Assembly: GCA_963942565.1 (NCBI GenBank) | Contig: OZ012688.1 | Location: 24,222,275 to 24,286,274 of the forward strand | DNA length: 64,000 bases | DNA from: Maea johnstoni | Lineage: Eukaryota > Annelida > Polychaeta > Spionida > Magelonidae | Reading direction: 5' to 3' | Shown: positions 39,965 through 49,639 of the stretch, in pieces | How positions within the stretch are numbered: the first letter of the stretch is position 1 | How the letters are laid out: every line of letters begins with the position of its first letter | Notes under the pieces: generated by a model | Database searches by the model: none | What the model saw: the letters and a program-made list of their open reading frames with translations, nothing else | What the model was told of the DNA's origin: nothing | Position numbers and translations under genes: made by a program

Positions 39965-40067
39965 TCAGAATTCTTAGTGTAACCCCCGGGCACCTTTATA
40001 TCTGATTGCGATTGGATGCGGCTTGAGTAAGCCAGTTGATCATGAATCGCAGGCCATCCTAGTCTTA
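39965..40067. other. Short unassigned interval
   Basis: Nothing recognised. Confidence 0.3.
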
Positions 40068-40330
40068 GCCAGCAGGTGGTCTTTTTGACACCCAAACCCT
40101 TAAAAAGCACCCCTCAGGATACCCAATTGAATAATTTTCCTGATGAGGAATTTCCTATAATGTTAATCTCAAGCATATAATTGAATTTTCTCATTTCCAT
40201 GTAATTCCCATGATATTGTATAAGGACATTATGCCTTATTTTGATAAATTTAATGTATATGTATATTGTGTTCCCCCTTGAAAATGTGGATGCCCAAAAG
40301 TTTTGCAGTTTGTAAATCCTGGCTAAGACC
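40068..40330. mobile_element. MITE with GTCTTAGCCAG ends, copy 2
   Basis: Ends GTCTTAGCCAGCAGGTGGTC and, inverted from the right, GTCTTAGCCAGGATTTACAA. Interior related, in inverse orientation, to 15549-15866, including GACACCCAAACCCTTAAAAA. No clear target duplication. Confidence 0.6.
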
Positions 40331-40459
40331 GTGCTGGCCATCAAGTGGGAAACGATGTGATTGAGTTAGTAGGCCATCTCCTGTCTTGATTCCATAGATA
40401 TATTGCCCAGCAACCCACTCAGGGATTCATCACCCTGCCTTAGATAGAGGAATCAATCT

Positions 40460-40670
40460 TTAACCCTTCCAATGCTGAGGCTACTTTCTTCAAAACAGAA
40501 GGACGCAAAGATTCTTGAAAACCCTCCAAACACTGTCATGTTGGTATGCATTGGATAGCTTCCGCTGAGCACTCTCAGATGAGTACCCATGTGCCAGGGT
40601 TTCAGTCATTTTTAAGTATTTTGCATCATTATGTATTGGCCAAATTAGCCAACAGCAGCGTAAGGGTAAA
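40460..40670. mobile_element. TTAA-flanked MITE, copy 3 (inverted)
   Basis: Begins TTAACCCTTCCAATGCTGAG and is the reverse complement of the units at 35-247 and 9186-9397 over its length. The distal end has decayed to GGGTAAA. Confidence 0.65.
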
Positions 40671-41965
40671 CCCTTGTGATTCAAAATTGTAATTTTCCCC
40701 ACAAATGTCTCATGTCAAATTGAAATGGAGATTATTGGCCACATTCCAGTACCAGGTTATACATGTTTGAAGATCTTATAAAATTTTGGTCAACCATTGT
40801 TATGCGACATATCAAAATCGACCTTGAATTTAGCACAATATTCTGACAGCCAATTGCCTAATTTTTGAGATTTGTCTTTTAGATATGCAAGCTAGGCTCT
40901 TCTTTGAATTAATTTGATTATCTTGCATGCATAATACTTGGGGTGTGTCTATGGCATTGGAAGCATTAACCCATTCATGCTGAAGAGTTCCTTTAGAAAT
41001 GTATTGTCTGGATCTTAGATACTTATGATAAGATCTAGAAAAGTGATTTTGATTTTCCAAAATATCTGAGGGATTTTTGGTTTTAGTGTTCTAACCGACA
41101 TTTCTCATTCAAATGTTTTTAATTATGCTTTAATCTGAAAAATTATCAGGCTGTTTCGGCAACTGTGAATATGAAAAGGTTGAAGCTCATTAAACTTTCA
41201 GGGCCCCTCAGTTTTTAGCACTCAACACGTTTCTTTTAGGGTGCTGTATGAAATAACACATTCCTATGCTAAAAGCAAACTTTCAATGAGTGGTTTGCAT
41301 TAGGCGGGTAGTCTGAAATGAATGTTGAGTGCTGAAAAAATAACTTTAGGCCTAAAAAGAAAAGTTGTTCATTTCCTATTACCCTACCTACCCTAATTTT
41401 TTGCCCCTACCCTAATCTTTTTATTGCCCAAAATATTATTTTATTTAAAAAGCAAGGTAAAAATTTGTAACTGCTTCATATTCCATGCTTGGAAATTGAA
41501 AAAAAACAGCACATCACATATCAGCATATAATACTTGTTGAACAGTGGATTTAAATAGATCTAGATACCCTATACTTAAGATGCTGCTATTTTGCTTTAC
41601 ATTTACATCTAGTGCAGCATGGAGGAGAGAAAAAAATATATGATAAGATAAAATAATATCCCTACCTACCTATTTTTTTTCTTTACAAATGACATAAAAA
41701 GACACTACCAACAGTGTTTGATCAAATATATTGAAAAAATAATCATGTATATTAGGTAAATAGTTGAGAAAATAATAAATTACATACTGAGCCATAGATT
41801 TGTAGTTTATGAGTCTCACACCTTCATAATTATAGCACTTATATAATTTTTTCATCATTTTATTTCATTGATGATTATGAAACACTCGGCATTACGCTTG
41901 CCATGTTTTATCTATTCACACATTATGATTTGATACCTTTAGACATACACTGATAAAAAAATAAA
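40671..41965. other. Aged TTAA-MITE and unassigned sequence
   Basis: A unit from about 40966 (TTAACCCATTCATGCTGAAG) to about 41186 looks like another aged TTAA copy. The rest is AT-rich with no recognisable gene. Confidence 0.4.
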
Positions 41966-42615
41966 TTAACATGTTGTCATCCCCGACTCTATCTTAATGA
42001 TCAGTGTTTCTCTATCTGTGTTGGCCCTACTGTGAGGGTAGTACTCAGCTGAGATGTAGTAGAGCATAGATTAACATGTTGTCATACTCTATCTTAATGA
42101 TCAGTGTTTCTCTATCTGTGTTGGCCCTACTGTGAGGGTAGTACTCAGCTGAGATGTAGTAGAGCATAGATTAACATGTTGCTATACTCTATCTTAATGA
42201 TCAGTGTTTCTCTATCTGTGTTGGCCCTACTGTGAGGGTAGTACTCAGATGAGATGTAGTAGAGCATAGATTAACATGTTGCCATACTCTATCTTAATGA
42301 TCAGTGTTTCTCTATCTGTGTTGACCCTACTGTGAGGGTAGTATTCAGCTGAGATGTAGTAGAGCATAGATTAACATGTTGTCATACTCTATCTTAATGA
42401 TCAGTGTTTCTCTATCTGTGTTGGCCCTACTGTGAGGGTAGTACTCAGCTGAGATGTAGTAGAGCATAGATTAACATGTTGTCATACTCTATCTTAATGA
42501 TCAGTGTTTCTCTATCTGTGTTGACCCTACTGTGAGGGTAGTACTCAGCTGAGATGTAGTAGAGCATAGATTAACATGTTGTCATCCCCTACTCTATCTT
42601 AATGATTGGTGTTTT
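41966..42615. repeat. 100-bp tandem repeat, six copies plus partials
   Basis: ATCAGTGTTTCTCTATCTG recurs at exact 100-bp steps (TCAGTG at 42001, 42101, 42201, 42301, 42401 and 42501). The outermost partial copies share CATCCCCKACTCTATC. The last partial copy has changed to TTTTTCTATTGCAG at about 42612-42625, a good splice-acceptor shape. It lies about 0.9 kb upstream of the riboflavin transporter start codon. Confidence 0.92.
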
Positions 42616-42625
42616 TCTATTGCAG

Positions 42626-43534
42626 TGGCTGCAGGAGAGAAGAGGACGGTTTTCTGAGGCATAGTTGGCAAGGAGATACTGTCTGCTGCTGACTGCCGAG
42701 ACAGAGAAAGAAGAGTAGGAGGAGGAGGAGGTGGGTGAAAACAACTTGAGACGCTGCCCTCTCAGAACCAATATCGCCACCACACACTGACAGCTGACTA
42801 CGCCTTCCTTTCACAAGCCGTCTATGCTTAATACAACGCTTCAAGAACAGTGATCGCCATGACACTAGCATCATCTCATTAGAATACGATACAACACAGG
42901 AGGAGGCCTAAGCACATGAGAAAGATAATCATCGACAGCAGGAGCAGGAAAATTGAGTTGGTGTTAATATAGCTGGAAATAAGCGAATATATAGTGGTCG
43001 CACCATCTGGCTTGAACACAAGATAAAAAAGATCTCCACAAATTTGTTCCAAATAAGGGGAATTCCTACAAATACTGAAATTGTCTTGACGTGAGGCCTG
43101 CTTCATTTCACTCCCAGATCGGGTTGATTTGAATTGCGTAACGCAAAGAGATTTATAGCAGAAGAGGAGGTGAATACGCAAGTGGGGGATTGGCAATAAT
43201 TCTTGTTATTGTGCTGAGTGGAGGGAGCATTAAAGGTAACTGCGGCGGCTGCTACTGCTGCTGCTGTGTGCTGTTCTCGTTGTAGAGAGTGAGAGTAGTG
43301 CAGGCGAGCGCTTGGCAGTAGTGCAGTTGCGAAGCGTCATCAGCAGCAGCAGCAGCAGGAAGACGAGATTGGATAGGCCGTGGATTCCCGGATGGTCTGG
43401 CGTGCTTGCAGCGCTCGGCTATAGAAGCCTTCTGCTGTTGCTGTTGCTGCTCTGCCACCGCAGCCAGCGGATGCTACGAGAAACACTGGTGATCTAACAC
43501 CGCTGTTTCATTGCGAGTGTCGACATATTTTGTC
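42626..43534 (+). promoter_or_regulatory. 5' leader and likely promoter of the riboflavin transporter gene
   Basis: A GC-richer stretch containing AGGAGG runs (near 42720) and CTG/CAG repeats (about 43247-43266, 43338-43358 and 43433-43451). An in-frame stop at 43490-43492 precedes the ATG at 43535, so coding does not extend upstream in this frame. A short upstream ORF of eight codons (43471-43497) would lie 37 nt before the main ATG if this is contiguous 5' UTR. The acceptor-like sequence at 42612-42625 could begin a noncoding exon. The transcription start is not determined. Confidence 0.45.
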
Positions 43535-44779
43535 ATGGCAATACGTGGCTGCTGTGGGGAGCCGCGGAATATCTCTAACGCTGTGTATTTTCTCATCGTG
43601 CTCTTCGGGCTGGGGTCATGGATCGCGGTCAACGGGTTATGGGTGGAGCTGCCCCTATTGGTGCAGGTGCTGCCCGAAGGGTGGAGCCTGCCCTCGTATC
43701 TTGCCATCATCGTACAGCTAGCAAACATAGGACCTATTCTATTCACTCTGGGAAACAAATTCCTGCCGCGCAGGATTCGTGAGGTCCCCGCCATATTTGT
43801 GCTGGTGATAATAGGAGCCATAGCCTGTCTTCTCCTGACTTACTTCTGGAAATACACAGCATGGGTGGCGGGCGCCGAACGCAGCGTCCCGCTCTTGTTT
43901 TTCACGTTCCTAATCGCCATCGTAGACTGCACCTCCTCCGTGACCTTCTTGCCTTTCATGTCCATGTTCAAGCCAGAATACATGACAGCCCTTTTTATCG
44001 GAGAGGGACTCAGTGGATTTTTACCCAGCATCGTGGCATTGGTACAGGGAACCGGCGGCGCCACGCAGTGTGTCAATGTAACAATCTATAATAGAACAAC
44101 GAATACGACGTCGCACAAGTTACTTCCTCATCAGAGTCCACCGTTGTTTGGTGTAGAGGTGTTTTTCTACGTTCTTTTTGGAATAATGTTGATTTGTGGA
44201 TTTTCTTTTACGCTTTTGAACTATCTGCCGCGCTGTCGCCAGGAGCAGATTCACCCGCGAGAGCTGGTGCCTATTGAAGATCCCCAACATAACTACTCCA
44301 ATCCTCAGGCAAATAGCAATCACAACCCTCACCCCCAAGCCCCCGATAAGAAATATTCCTACGATGACGCAGGCGACTCGCGTGATGAACTACTCAACAA
44401 TTCTGTCCGCAAGCCGGTCGGGGCAACTGGGCTCCGCAGGGGGCGCTTAAGGGCGACGGTGGGCTTGACCAAATTTCAATATGGCTTTTTACTCATCATG
44501 ACAGGATGGATCAATGCTCTGAGCAATGGAGCCCTGCCTTCCATCCAGTCCTACGCCTGTCTGCCTTACGGTAACATCGCATACCACCTCTCCGTCACGC
44601 TGGCAAATATATCCAATCCCATCGCGTGTTTAGTGGCCTTCTTTCATCCCACCAAGTCTCGGAAGGTATTGACGGCACTGGCCATTCTCGGATCGTGTCT
44701 GGCGGGGTACATCCTAGTCCTTGCGGGGTCGAGTCCTGTCCCACCGCTGGCGAACAGTGCAGGAGGCGCTTTTATGGTG
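43535..44779 (+). CDS. SLC52A3: Riboflavin transporter (SLC52/RFVT family), main coding exon
   Basis: SLC52 proteins carry riboflavin across the plasma membrane. The first in-frame ATG (43535; G at -3 and +4) opens 415 codons. Family blocks are clear: GLGSWIAVNGLWVELPLLV (26-44 or so), LPEGWSLPSYL (46-56), QLANIGP (61-67), DCTSSVTFLPFM (131-142), GEGLSGFLPSIVALVQG (156-172) and NALSNGALPSIQSYACLPYG (327-346). About nine hydrophobic segments lie near residues 16-36, 53-73, 85-103, 118-140, 148-170, 206-228, 315-338, 348-370 and 377-398, with a polar loop at 231-311 (rich in Asn, His and Pro) and N-glycosylation sites near 181-191. The exon ends after GGAFMV, in phase 0, at a GTAAGT donor (44780). 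This is where the human protein continues with ASWVLF, so about 50-70 residues and the last two helices lie in a later exon beyond the window. The paralogue assignment is less certain than the family. Confidence 0.93.
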
Positions 44780-45056
44780 GTAAGTGGAGAACCCCTTTCT
44801 TACTCTGTGTGTGGTGTGCTGGACTGAAGTTTACCCATTAATGCTCTCAGCGGTCTAAAGCAGCCTGACAATTTTGGATGAAGTCTTGCAGGCAAAAGCA
44901 AAGTTAGGAAAATATTTGATGGAGAAATGTCAATCAGAACATTACCTACAACTCTCCTTCAAATATTTTGTAAAAACATTCCAAAGTTATTATCAAAAGT
45001 ATCGTAGATCAAAACGACAATTTCTAAGGAAACTAAGGTTAATTTGTTAATCCATC
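44780..45056 (+). other. Start of the long 3' intron; TTAA-MITE relic
   Basis: The splice donor GTAAGT at 44780-44785 opens the intron. Reading through adds 14 unrelated codons before a stop at 44825-44827. The following bases carry decayed TTAA-family motifs (CAACTCTCCTTCAAATATTT near 44946). Confidence 0.6.
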
Positions 45057-45286
45057 CATTCGCATAGTTTGCAAAAACCTCCTGAGTATTCTGGGTGAAA
45101 TCCTTCAAGCAGAGTTGGGCAAATATTTGAAAAAGTAATATTCTGAGTATTCAGAACTATTTAAGATGAAATAATCAGAACACCACCAACAACTCTCCTT
45201 CAGATTTTTTTGTAGAATTATTCTTAATTCTTAGTCACTAGTATGATAGATACTGCTGTAGGATGTCTGGAGCATGAATGGGTTAA
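45057..45286. mobile_element. TTAA-flanked MITE, CATTCAT type
   Basis: 230 bp, TTAA at both edges, with ends TTAATCCATCCATTCGCATAG and GGAGCATGAATGGGTTAA. It contains the CAACAACTCTCCTTCAGAT motif typical of this family. Confidence 0.55.
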
Positions 45287-45412
45287 TCTGTTTGTAAAAA
45301 TCAAACATGCGTGACAATTTCTCATATTTTCTTTTATGCAGAAGCATTTATGGGGAAGTATTTCATGGGGAAGTGTGAAACAGGTGTCAACCCACCACTC
45401 TCCTTCAGATTA

Positions 45413-45848
45413 CTAAATGCTAGGGCTGTCATTGATAGGAATTTTTTACCGATTCGATTATCGATAAAAATATTACCGATATGGTACTTCGATCCGATTC
45501 AGATTTATGTTACCTTTAACTGCTGATCTCTGCATCATAACCAATAATGTGCTCATTTGACATGTTGGCAGTTAGCATGTGGGGTGATTCATGACCTCTT
45601 GACCTCCCACACATGCATAATCTAGATCTGTGTGACTTCCGCTCACGCCCTGTTCCGACAGCGGTGATCACCCTGGGTGATATACCGCGTTTTACAACGT
45701 TTCTGTGTTTATTTTAGTACAGCGTTACTACCAACTTGGTGTTTTCATATGAATCAATATCTTGGTATGTCCAAGATATCGATAATCGGCAAGGATTTCT
45801 TGCCGGTTCACCGATACGGGCGGTATCGATGACAGCCCTACTAAATGC
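45413..45848. mobile_element. 420-bp hAT-like MITE, 8-bp TSD
   Basis: The element (45421-45840) is flanked by an exact 8-bp duplication CTAAATGC (45413-45420, 45841-45848). Ends are TAGGGCTGTCATTGATAGG and, inverted from the right, TAGGGCTGTCATCGATACC. Subterminal GATTATCGAT and GATATC motifs are repeated in both halves. These are hallmark hAT features. No transposase is present. Confidence 0.88.
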
Positions 45849-46090
45849 AAATGTGTGCCCATTACCCAGTAATCTTTATTAATAAAAATCATATAAAAAT
45901 CATTTTAAAAGTTATTCATGAAATTATGAAAGATATAAGTTAAAGTAATAAGTTCGTTCGTAGAATTTGTCTGACACCTTTGTCCAACTAAATAACAGTC
46001 TTGGTAATCAGACATTGGAATTGGTTGTTCTAGAAAAATAAGAGGATGAAATTGGCTTTCTTGACAACTTAAATATTTTGGTAAATAGGG
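45849..46090. other. Unassigned intronic sequence
   Basis: AT-rich; nothing recognised. Confidence 0.35.
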
Positions 46091-46225
46091 TTAGGCCACT
46101 CCAATTTAATTACTTGTCTTACAAGCTTTTTTTGGAAAAAAAAATCCTGTCAGACTCCAAAAAAAAGAAAAAAAAGTCACCTTTGGTGTCTTAGCAACTA
46201 TGGTAACTTGAACCCCCTAGCCTCC

Positions 46226-46340
46226 TGCAATACAAACGGTTTGTATTGTCGGCCTGACTAAGATTTCTCAGGGCTTTGCAATACAAACGGTTTGTATTGT
46301 CGCTGTGAGTCAGCACTGCAATACAAACTGGATGTATTGT
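46226..46340. repeat. Left cluster of the 21-bp palindrome
   Basis: Two perfect copies of half-site CAATACAAAC, one base, then half-site GTTTGTATTG (at 46228 and 46279) and one degraded copy (46319). They are the likely recognition sites of a protein that mobilises or regulates the element. Confidence 0.85.
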
Positions 46341-46843
46341 GATGTGACTGACTGGATGAAATATCATGTGTGGTAAATAAATAGACAAAATTAATTCAAA
46401 TTCGATAATTTATTCAGATCATAATTCAAAACAATGAACATGGTTATAATGCTTTGAAACTTGTTTTACTTAGTGACTGGAGGATCATATAATGGTTGAT
46501 TTATTAACCGACACTTCCTGTATTTAAGTCATAGCATGTATAAGACTATCTAGAGACAACAAATAAAACACAAATAAATAGCTTGTAACAATAGTACAAC
46601 AAGGTAGGTACTAGGTAGCTGGGACAATTACACAATGACTTGCAGTAATCACTTGATTGATCTGATTAGTTACAATTAATAACTTGCTACTGTGCTGTTG
46701 TTGTGATGAGATTTACTCACATGTAACCTAATTGCCATCATGTTTGATATCATAGCATCACGAGGCTTACTTATCTGGTGTTTGAGCCAAAATATAGGAG
46801 AGTGACATACTGAGTGACAACTGTTTACCCTTTGATTTAATAA

Positions 46844-46853
46844 GTATATATAC
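46844..46853 (+). promoter_or_regulatory. TATA box of the transposon gene
   Basis: GTATATATAC lies 77 bp before the ATG at 46931, a spacing that allows a TATA-driven start near 46880 and a leader of about 50 nt. Confidence 0.55.
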
Positions 46854-46930
46854 TTGGACCATTGGCTTTCAAGTCATTCTCCTAGAGATCTGCCTCTGAG
46901 CTAGCATTGCTTCCTCCAGTAGATTCCAAG

Positions 46931-47671
46931 ATGGATAATATCTTTCCAAAGTTGCCTCCTACCATGTCAGTTAAGGACAAGGTGTTGGTTTATATACAGA
47001 GATATGAGTGTGACTATTTTGTCAATATGACTGAGGAACAGTCAGCACTCTATCCAGTAGAAGTGAGACCTAAACCTGGTGTTATAGTCACCCCAGCTCT
47101 TTATAAACTTCATGTAAAAAGAGCAAGGAAAACTGCTCACATGAAACTGAGGTGGGCTTTGAATTTTTCAGAGTTGGTTGCCTGTTCATTCCAAATTAAA
47201 CTAAGGTCTACCCCAGCTGAAGGTGGGTTTTCTGGAACCTTTACAGCAGAAAGAGCAGCAGCAGACCTGTATTCCAAATTTTCCCAAGAATACCAGGTAG
47301 GCAAGGCTGTGGTAAAAACTGCAGTGGACGATGCAGGAAAGAAGACGAGAAAGGTTCAGAAAATGAAAAAGACTGGCGAAACAAGAGACGACTTTGAGCG
47401 TAGAAGGAAACAAGAGAAGACTGAAACAGCCCAACACCAGGTCCTAACCGACATCCTCAATGCAATCTGGCAGCCAGAATTCAGGAACCAGCTTCAGCAA
47501 GCAGGCCGGGCAAGAAGTGTGCGTGCTATCCAAGAACGCATAGATGTCCAACACATCAGCAACCAGGTTGAGAACTATCAAGTCCCTGATAGGCAAAGTG
47601 ACTGCCTGGTCGACATGGTTTTGGAAACAGTTGACAAGGCTATCAGAGAAAAAATTCCTAGCCGCAACTAA
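46931..47671 (+). CDS. 246-residue protein of unknown family, encoded by the transposon
   Basis: Single-exon gene. The ATG at 46931 has a strong Kozak context (A at -3, G at +4), and an earlier in-frame TTG lacks one. I recognise no family. The N-terminal part (about 13-100) is mixed helix/strand with KRARKTAHMKLRWALNFSEL (63-82), a basic then amphipathic segment. Residues 125-165 are strongly basic and probably coiled or disordered (KKTRKVQKMKK, then ERRRKQEK). Residues 167-215 are helical (VLTDILNAIWQPEFRNQLQQ). There is no DDE triad, zinc-finger spacing, Myb/SANT tryptophan pattern, signal peptide or membrane segment. The open 741-nt frame, TATA box, polyadenylation signal and central position between palindrome arrays suggest a real DNA-binding accessory protein of the element. 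That role is inference. Confidence 0.7.
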   Translation: MDNIFPKLPPTMSVKDKVLVYIQRYECDYFVNMTEEQSALYPVEVRPKPGVIVTPALYKLHVKRARKTAHMKLRWALNFSELVACSFQIKLRSTPAEGGFSGTFTAERAAADLYSKFSQEYQVGKAVVKTAVDDAGKKTRKVQKMKKTGETRDDFERRRKQEKTETAQHQVLTDILNAIWQPEFRNQLQQAGRARSVRAIQERIDVQHISNQVENYQVPDRQSDCLVDMVLETVDKAIREKIPSRN

Positions 47672-47771
47672 TACATGTATCAGTCATACATGTACCCCCA
47701 ACGGCTCTTTTCAGAGCCACCACATCCTCACAAAAGAGCTAAATACTCACAAGTGATAGTTTTAATATCAT

Positions 47772-47777
47772 AATAAA
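47772..47777 (+). terminator. Polyadenylation signal AATAAA
   Basis: AATAAA lies 100 bp past the stop codon of the 246-codon gene and inside the element, completing a compact transcription unit. Confidence 0.6.
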
Positions 47778-47945
47778 GTACATATATAGTTTTATAATCA
47801 TAATAGATATACACCTGAAAAAGTATTTCCTAAGCCTTCTTAATAATTGACCAAGTTATATAATTTGTAAATATGCACTGAACCTTTCACCATCTTCCAT
47901 TCAAGGTACTTATGCCATCAAAGTAATGAGTGCTGCAAATGCCTA

Positions 47946-48278
47946 CTATACAAACCGTTTGTATTGAACCACTCAATTTCAGCAATGCATAGGGTTTGTA
48001 TTGCAGGGGGTTCAAGTTACCATAGACAATACAAACCGTTTGTATTGCAGGTGGTTCAAGTTACCACCCACAATACAAACGGTTTGTATTGTCATCGACA
48101 ATACAAACCGTTTGTATTATAGTTGGCTTGCAATACAAACTGTTTGTATTGTAGTTGGCTTGCAATACAAACTGTTTGTATTGTCAGCTCCGCAATACAA
48201 ACCGTTTGTATTGTCAAGTATGCAATACAAACTGTTTGTATTGCAGCTGAGGGCTACAATACAAACGGTTTGTATTGC
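47946..48278. repeat. Right cluster of the 21-bp palindrome
   Basis: Ten copies, most complete, spaced about 29-43 bp. The central base varies (C, G or T) while the half-sites are nearly invariant. One copy near 47990 keeps only the right half-site. Spacers include CAGGTGGTTCAAGTTACC and TAGTTGGCTTG. Because the unit is palindromic, short Thr-Val-Cys-Ile-rich frames appear on both strands; these are not genes. Confidence 0.9.
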
Positions 48279-48613
48279 AGGGGGTTCAAGTAAAAATACT
48301 TGCGGTGTCTTACGGACGAAAGTGGTTTTGAAATTTTCTGTCAGACTCAAAAAAAAAAAGTGCAAGTTTTAAGAATATTCTTTGTAAGGGTGATTCAATC
48401 AACGGGTATACCTCCCACCATCCAGGTTACAGGGATTAATAGATTTTATTTAGTTGAGAATAGGCTGGTAGAAACATATCGCTACTAGTCCTAGTCGGCA
48501 GACTCTAAAAAAAATAAAAAAGTAACATTTTTCAACTCTTTTTTTTATTCCAAAATGGCTCATTTCCTACCTCCTGAGCTCGTAAGACAAGTAAATAAAT
48601 TGGAGTGGCCTTA

Positions 48614-49639
48614 TTCATAATATATAGTTTCATAGTATTTATTACCTATTTCCGCATTACCCTATATATATGCAATTAGCTTAAAATTTGCTAGATAAAG
48701 TTTGCTTCTTCACTTCATTTACATTTAATGTACCTATTGTCTAGTATGAGTGTAACTTTTGAAATATTTCCATGGACTGAACATATATGGACAATCTTAC
48801 AAAACTGGGTGTCATTTTGCCAAAAATCTGGTGCTTGGGAGTAGAAAATGACTCCCTGACTCCTGGCTTGGCAAGTCCCTGCTGGGCATGTAAAAATGTT
48901 GCAAGAGACTTGCAAGTGTCATAGTGAGGTGTAGTTATTTATGTGATACTCATCTTCCTCCACCATTCACTATTCGCTAGTTGAGTTTTAAGTCACTAAA
49001 GGATATTCCAAATCCAAATAATTCTAGTAAGGGATTCAAATTCCACCCCAGGATTTATCATCAAATATGATTAAAATTTCCTGATCAAATTATCTTTTGA
49101 AAGAATATCGGAAGGACAAATGTCAATGATAAATTTCCTAGCCCAAGATCCTTACATATATTGTTAAATTAATTGCAATTCGAAGTATAACCCCATAGAA
49201 GTTCTAAGTATGAGCGATGAGTAATTGAAATGAAGTACAGCCAGGTGACAGCGGTCAACATCTGAGTCTTTTTCGTTGATTGTACTTGGCACATACCAAA
49301 AGCTGTCATAATATGTGTCATAATAAGCTTTTACTGATATTGCCCCTTTTTGGCAGAGATGCAACATGTTTTCTGCTCGGGTTGTTTTTGTTACGGCATC
49401 ACCATTAATGAGAAGTGTAGACATTCTTTGTGCATTGGAGCGTGGGAGTCGTGACATTTGGTCGTAGACCTTGCTGTGGAGCCACATAATGCGCAGTACG
49501 GGAGAGTGCCTAACAGCCTTATGAGACGCTGTGCTGTAGTGTTGCAGAACAGTGACATAAGGTGAAGGCTGTTGCTTATGAGATTGCCCTTTCTAAATGA
49601 GATTGGCATTCTGTTGGCTCTCTGGCAGCCTGTGTAGCC
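48614..49639. other. Intronic stretch; one unrecognised minus-strand frame
   Basis: The minus-strand frame 49487-49164 (107 codons) has coding-like composition (QRMSTLLINGDAVTK, then AYYDTYYDSFWYVPS) but matches nothing I know. It could be a fragment of a transposon protein. Around 48960 a CTTCCTCCACCATTCAC segment resembles the body of the SINE at 39711. Confidence 0.3.

Larger units (their letters stand above)
46091..48613 (+). mobile_element. 2,517-bp TIR transposon with an unknown gene and palindrome arrays
   Basis: The element (46094-48610) has TTA on both sides and inverted ends of about 30 bp that differ at one or two positions (GGCCACTCCAATTTAATTAC left, GGCCACTCCAATTTATTTAC inverted from the right, both continuing TTGTCTTAC). 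Inside are three palindromes on the left, a TATA box, an intronless 246-codon gene, a polyadenylation signal and ten palindromes on the right. A second inner inverted pair (GGTAACTTGAACCCCC and its inverse) lies between the ends and the palindromes. The TTA target and GGCC ends fit PIF/Harbinger, but no DDE transposase is present, so it is either non-autonomous or of an unrecognised type. Confidence 0.85.

Noticed and set aside
43511-43534. Start of the riboflavin transporter eight codons upstream
   Set aside because: The upstream codon is TTG, not ATG; the ATG at 43535 has good context and fits the family N-terminus.
43474-44338. Antisense and shifted frames overlapping the riboflavin transporter
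   Set aside because: Shadows of the real exon; none shows protein family features.
44780-44827. Read-through C-terminus of the riboflavin transporter
   Set aside because: These codons follow a consensus GTAAGT donor at the position where the family continues with two more helices; they are intronic.
47946-48278. CRISPR-like array of palindromes
   Set aside because: Spacers are short, irregular and related, and the cluster is inside a TIR transposon with the same motif at its other end.
48001-48372. 123-codon frame rich in Thr-Val-Cys-Ile
   Set aside because: It consists of the palindrome array, which gives similar peptides on both strands.
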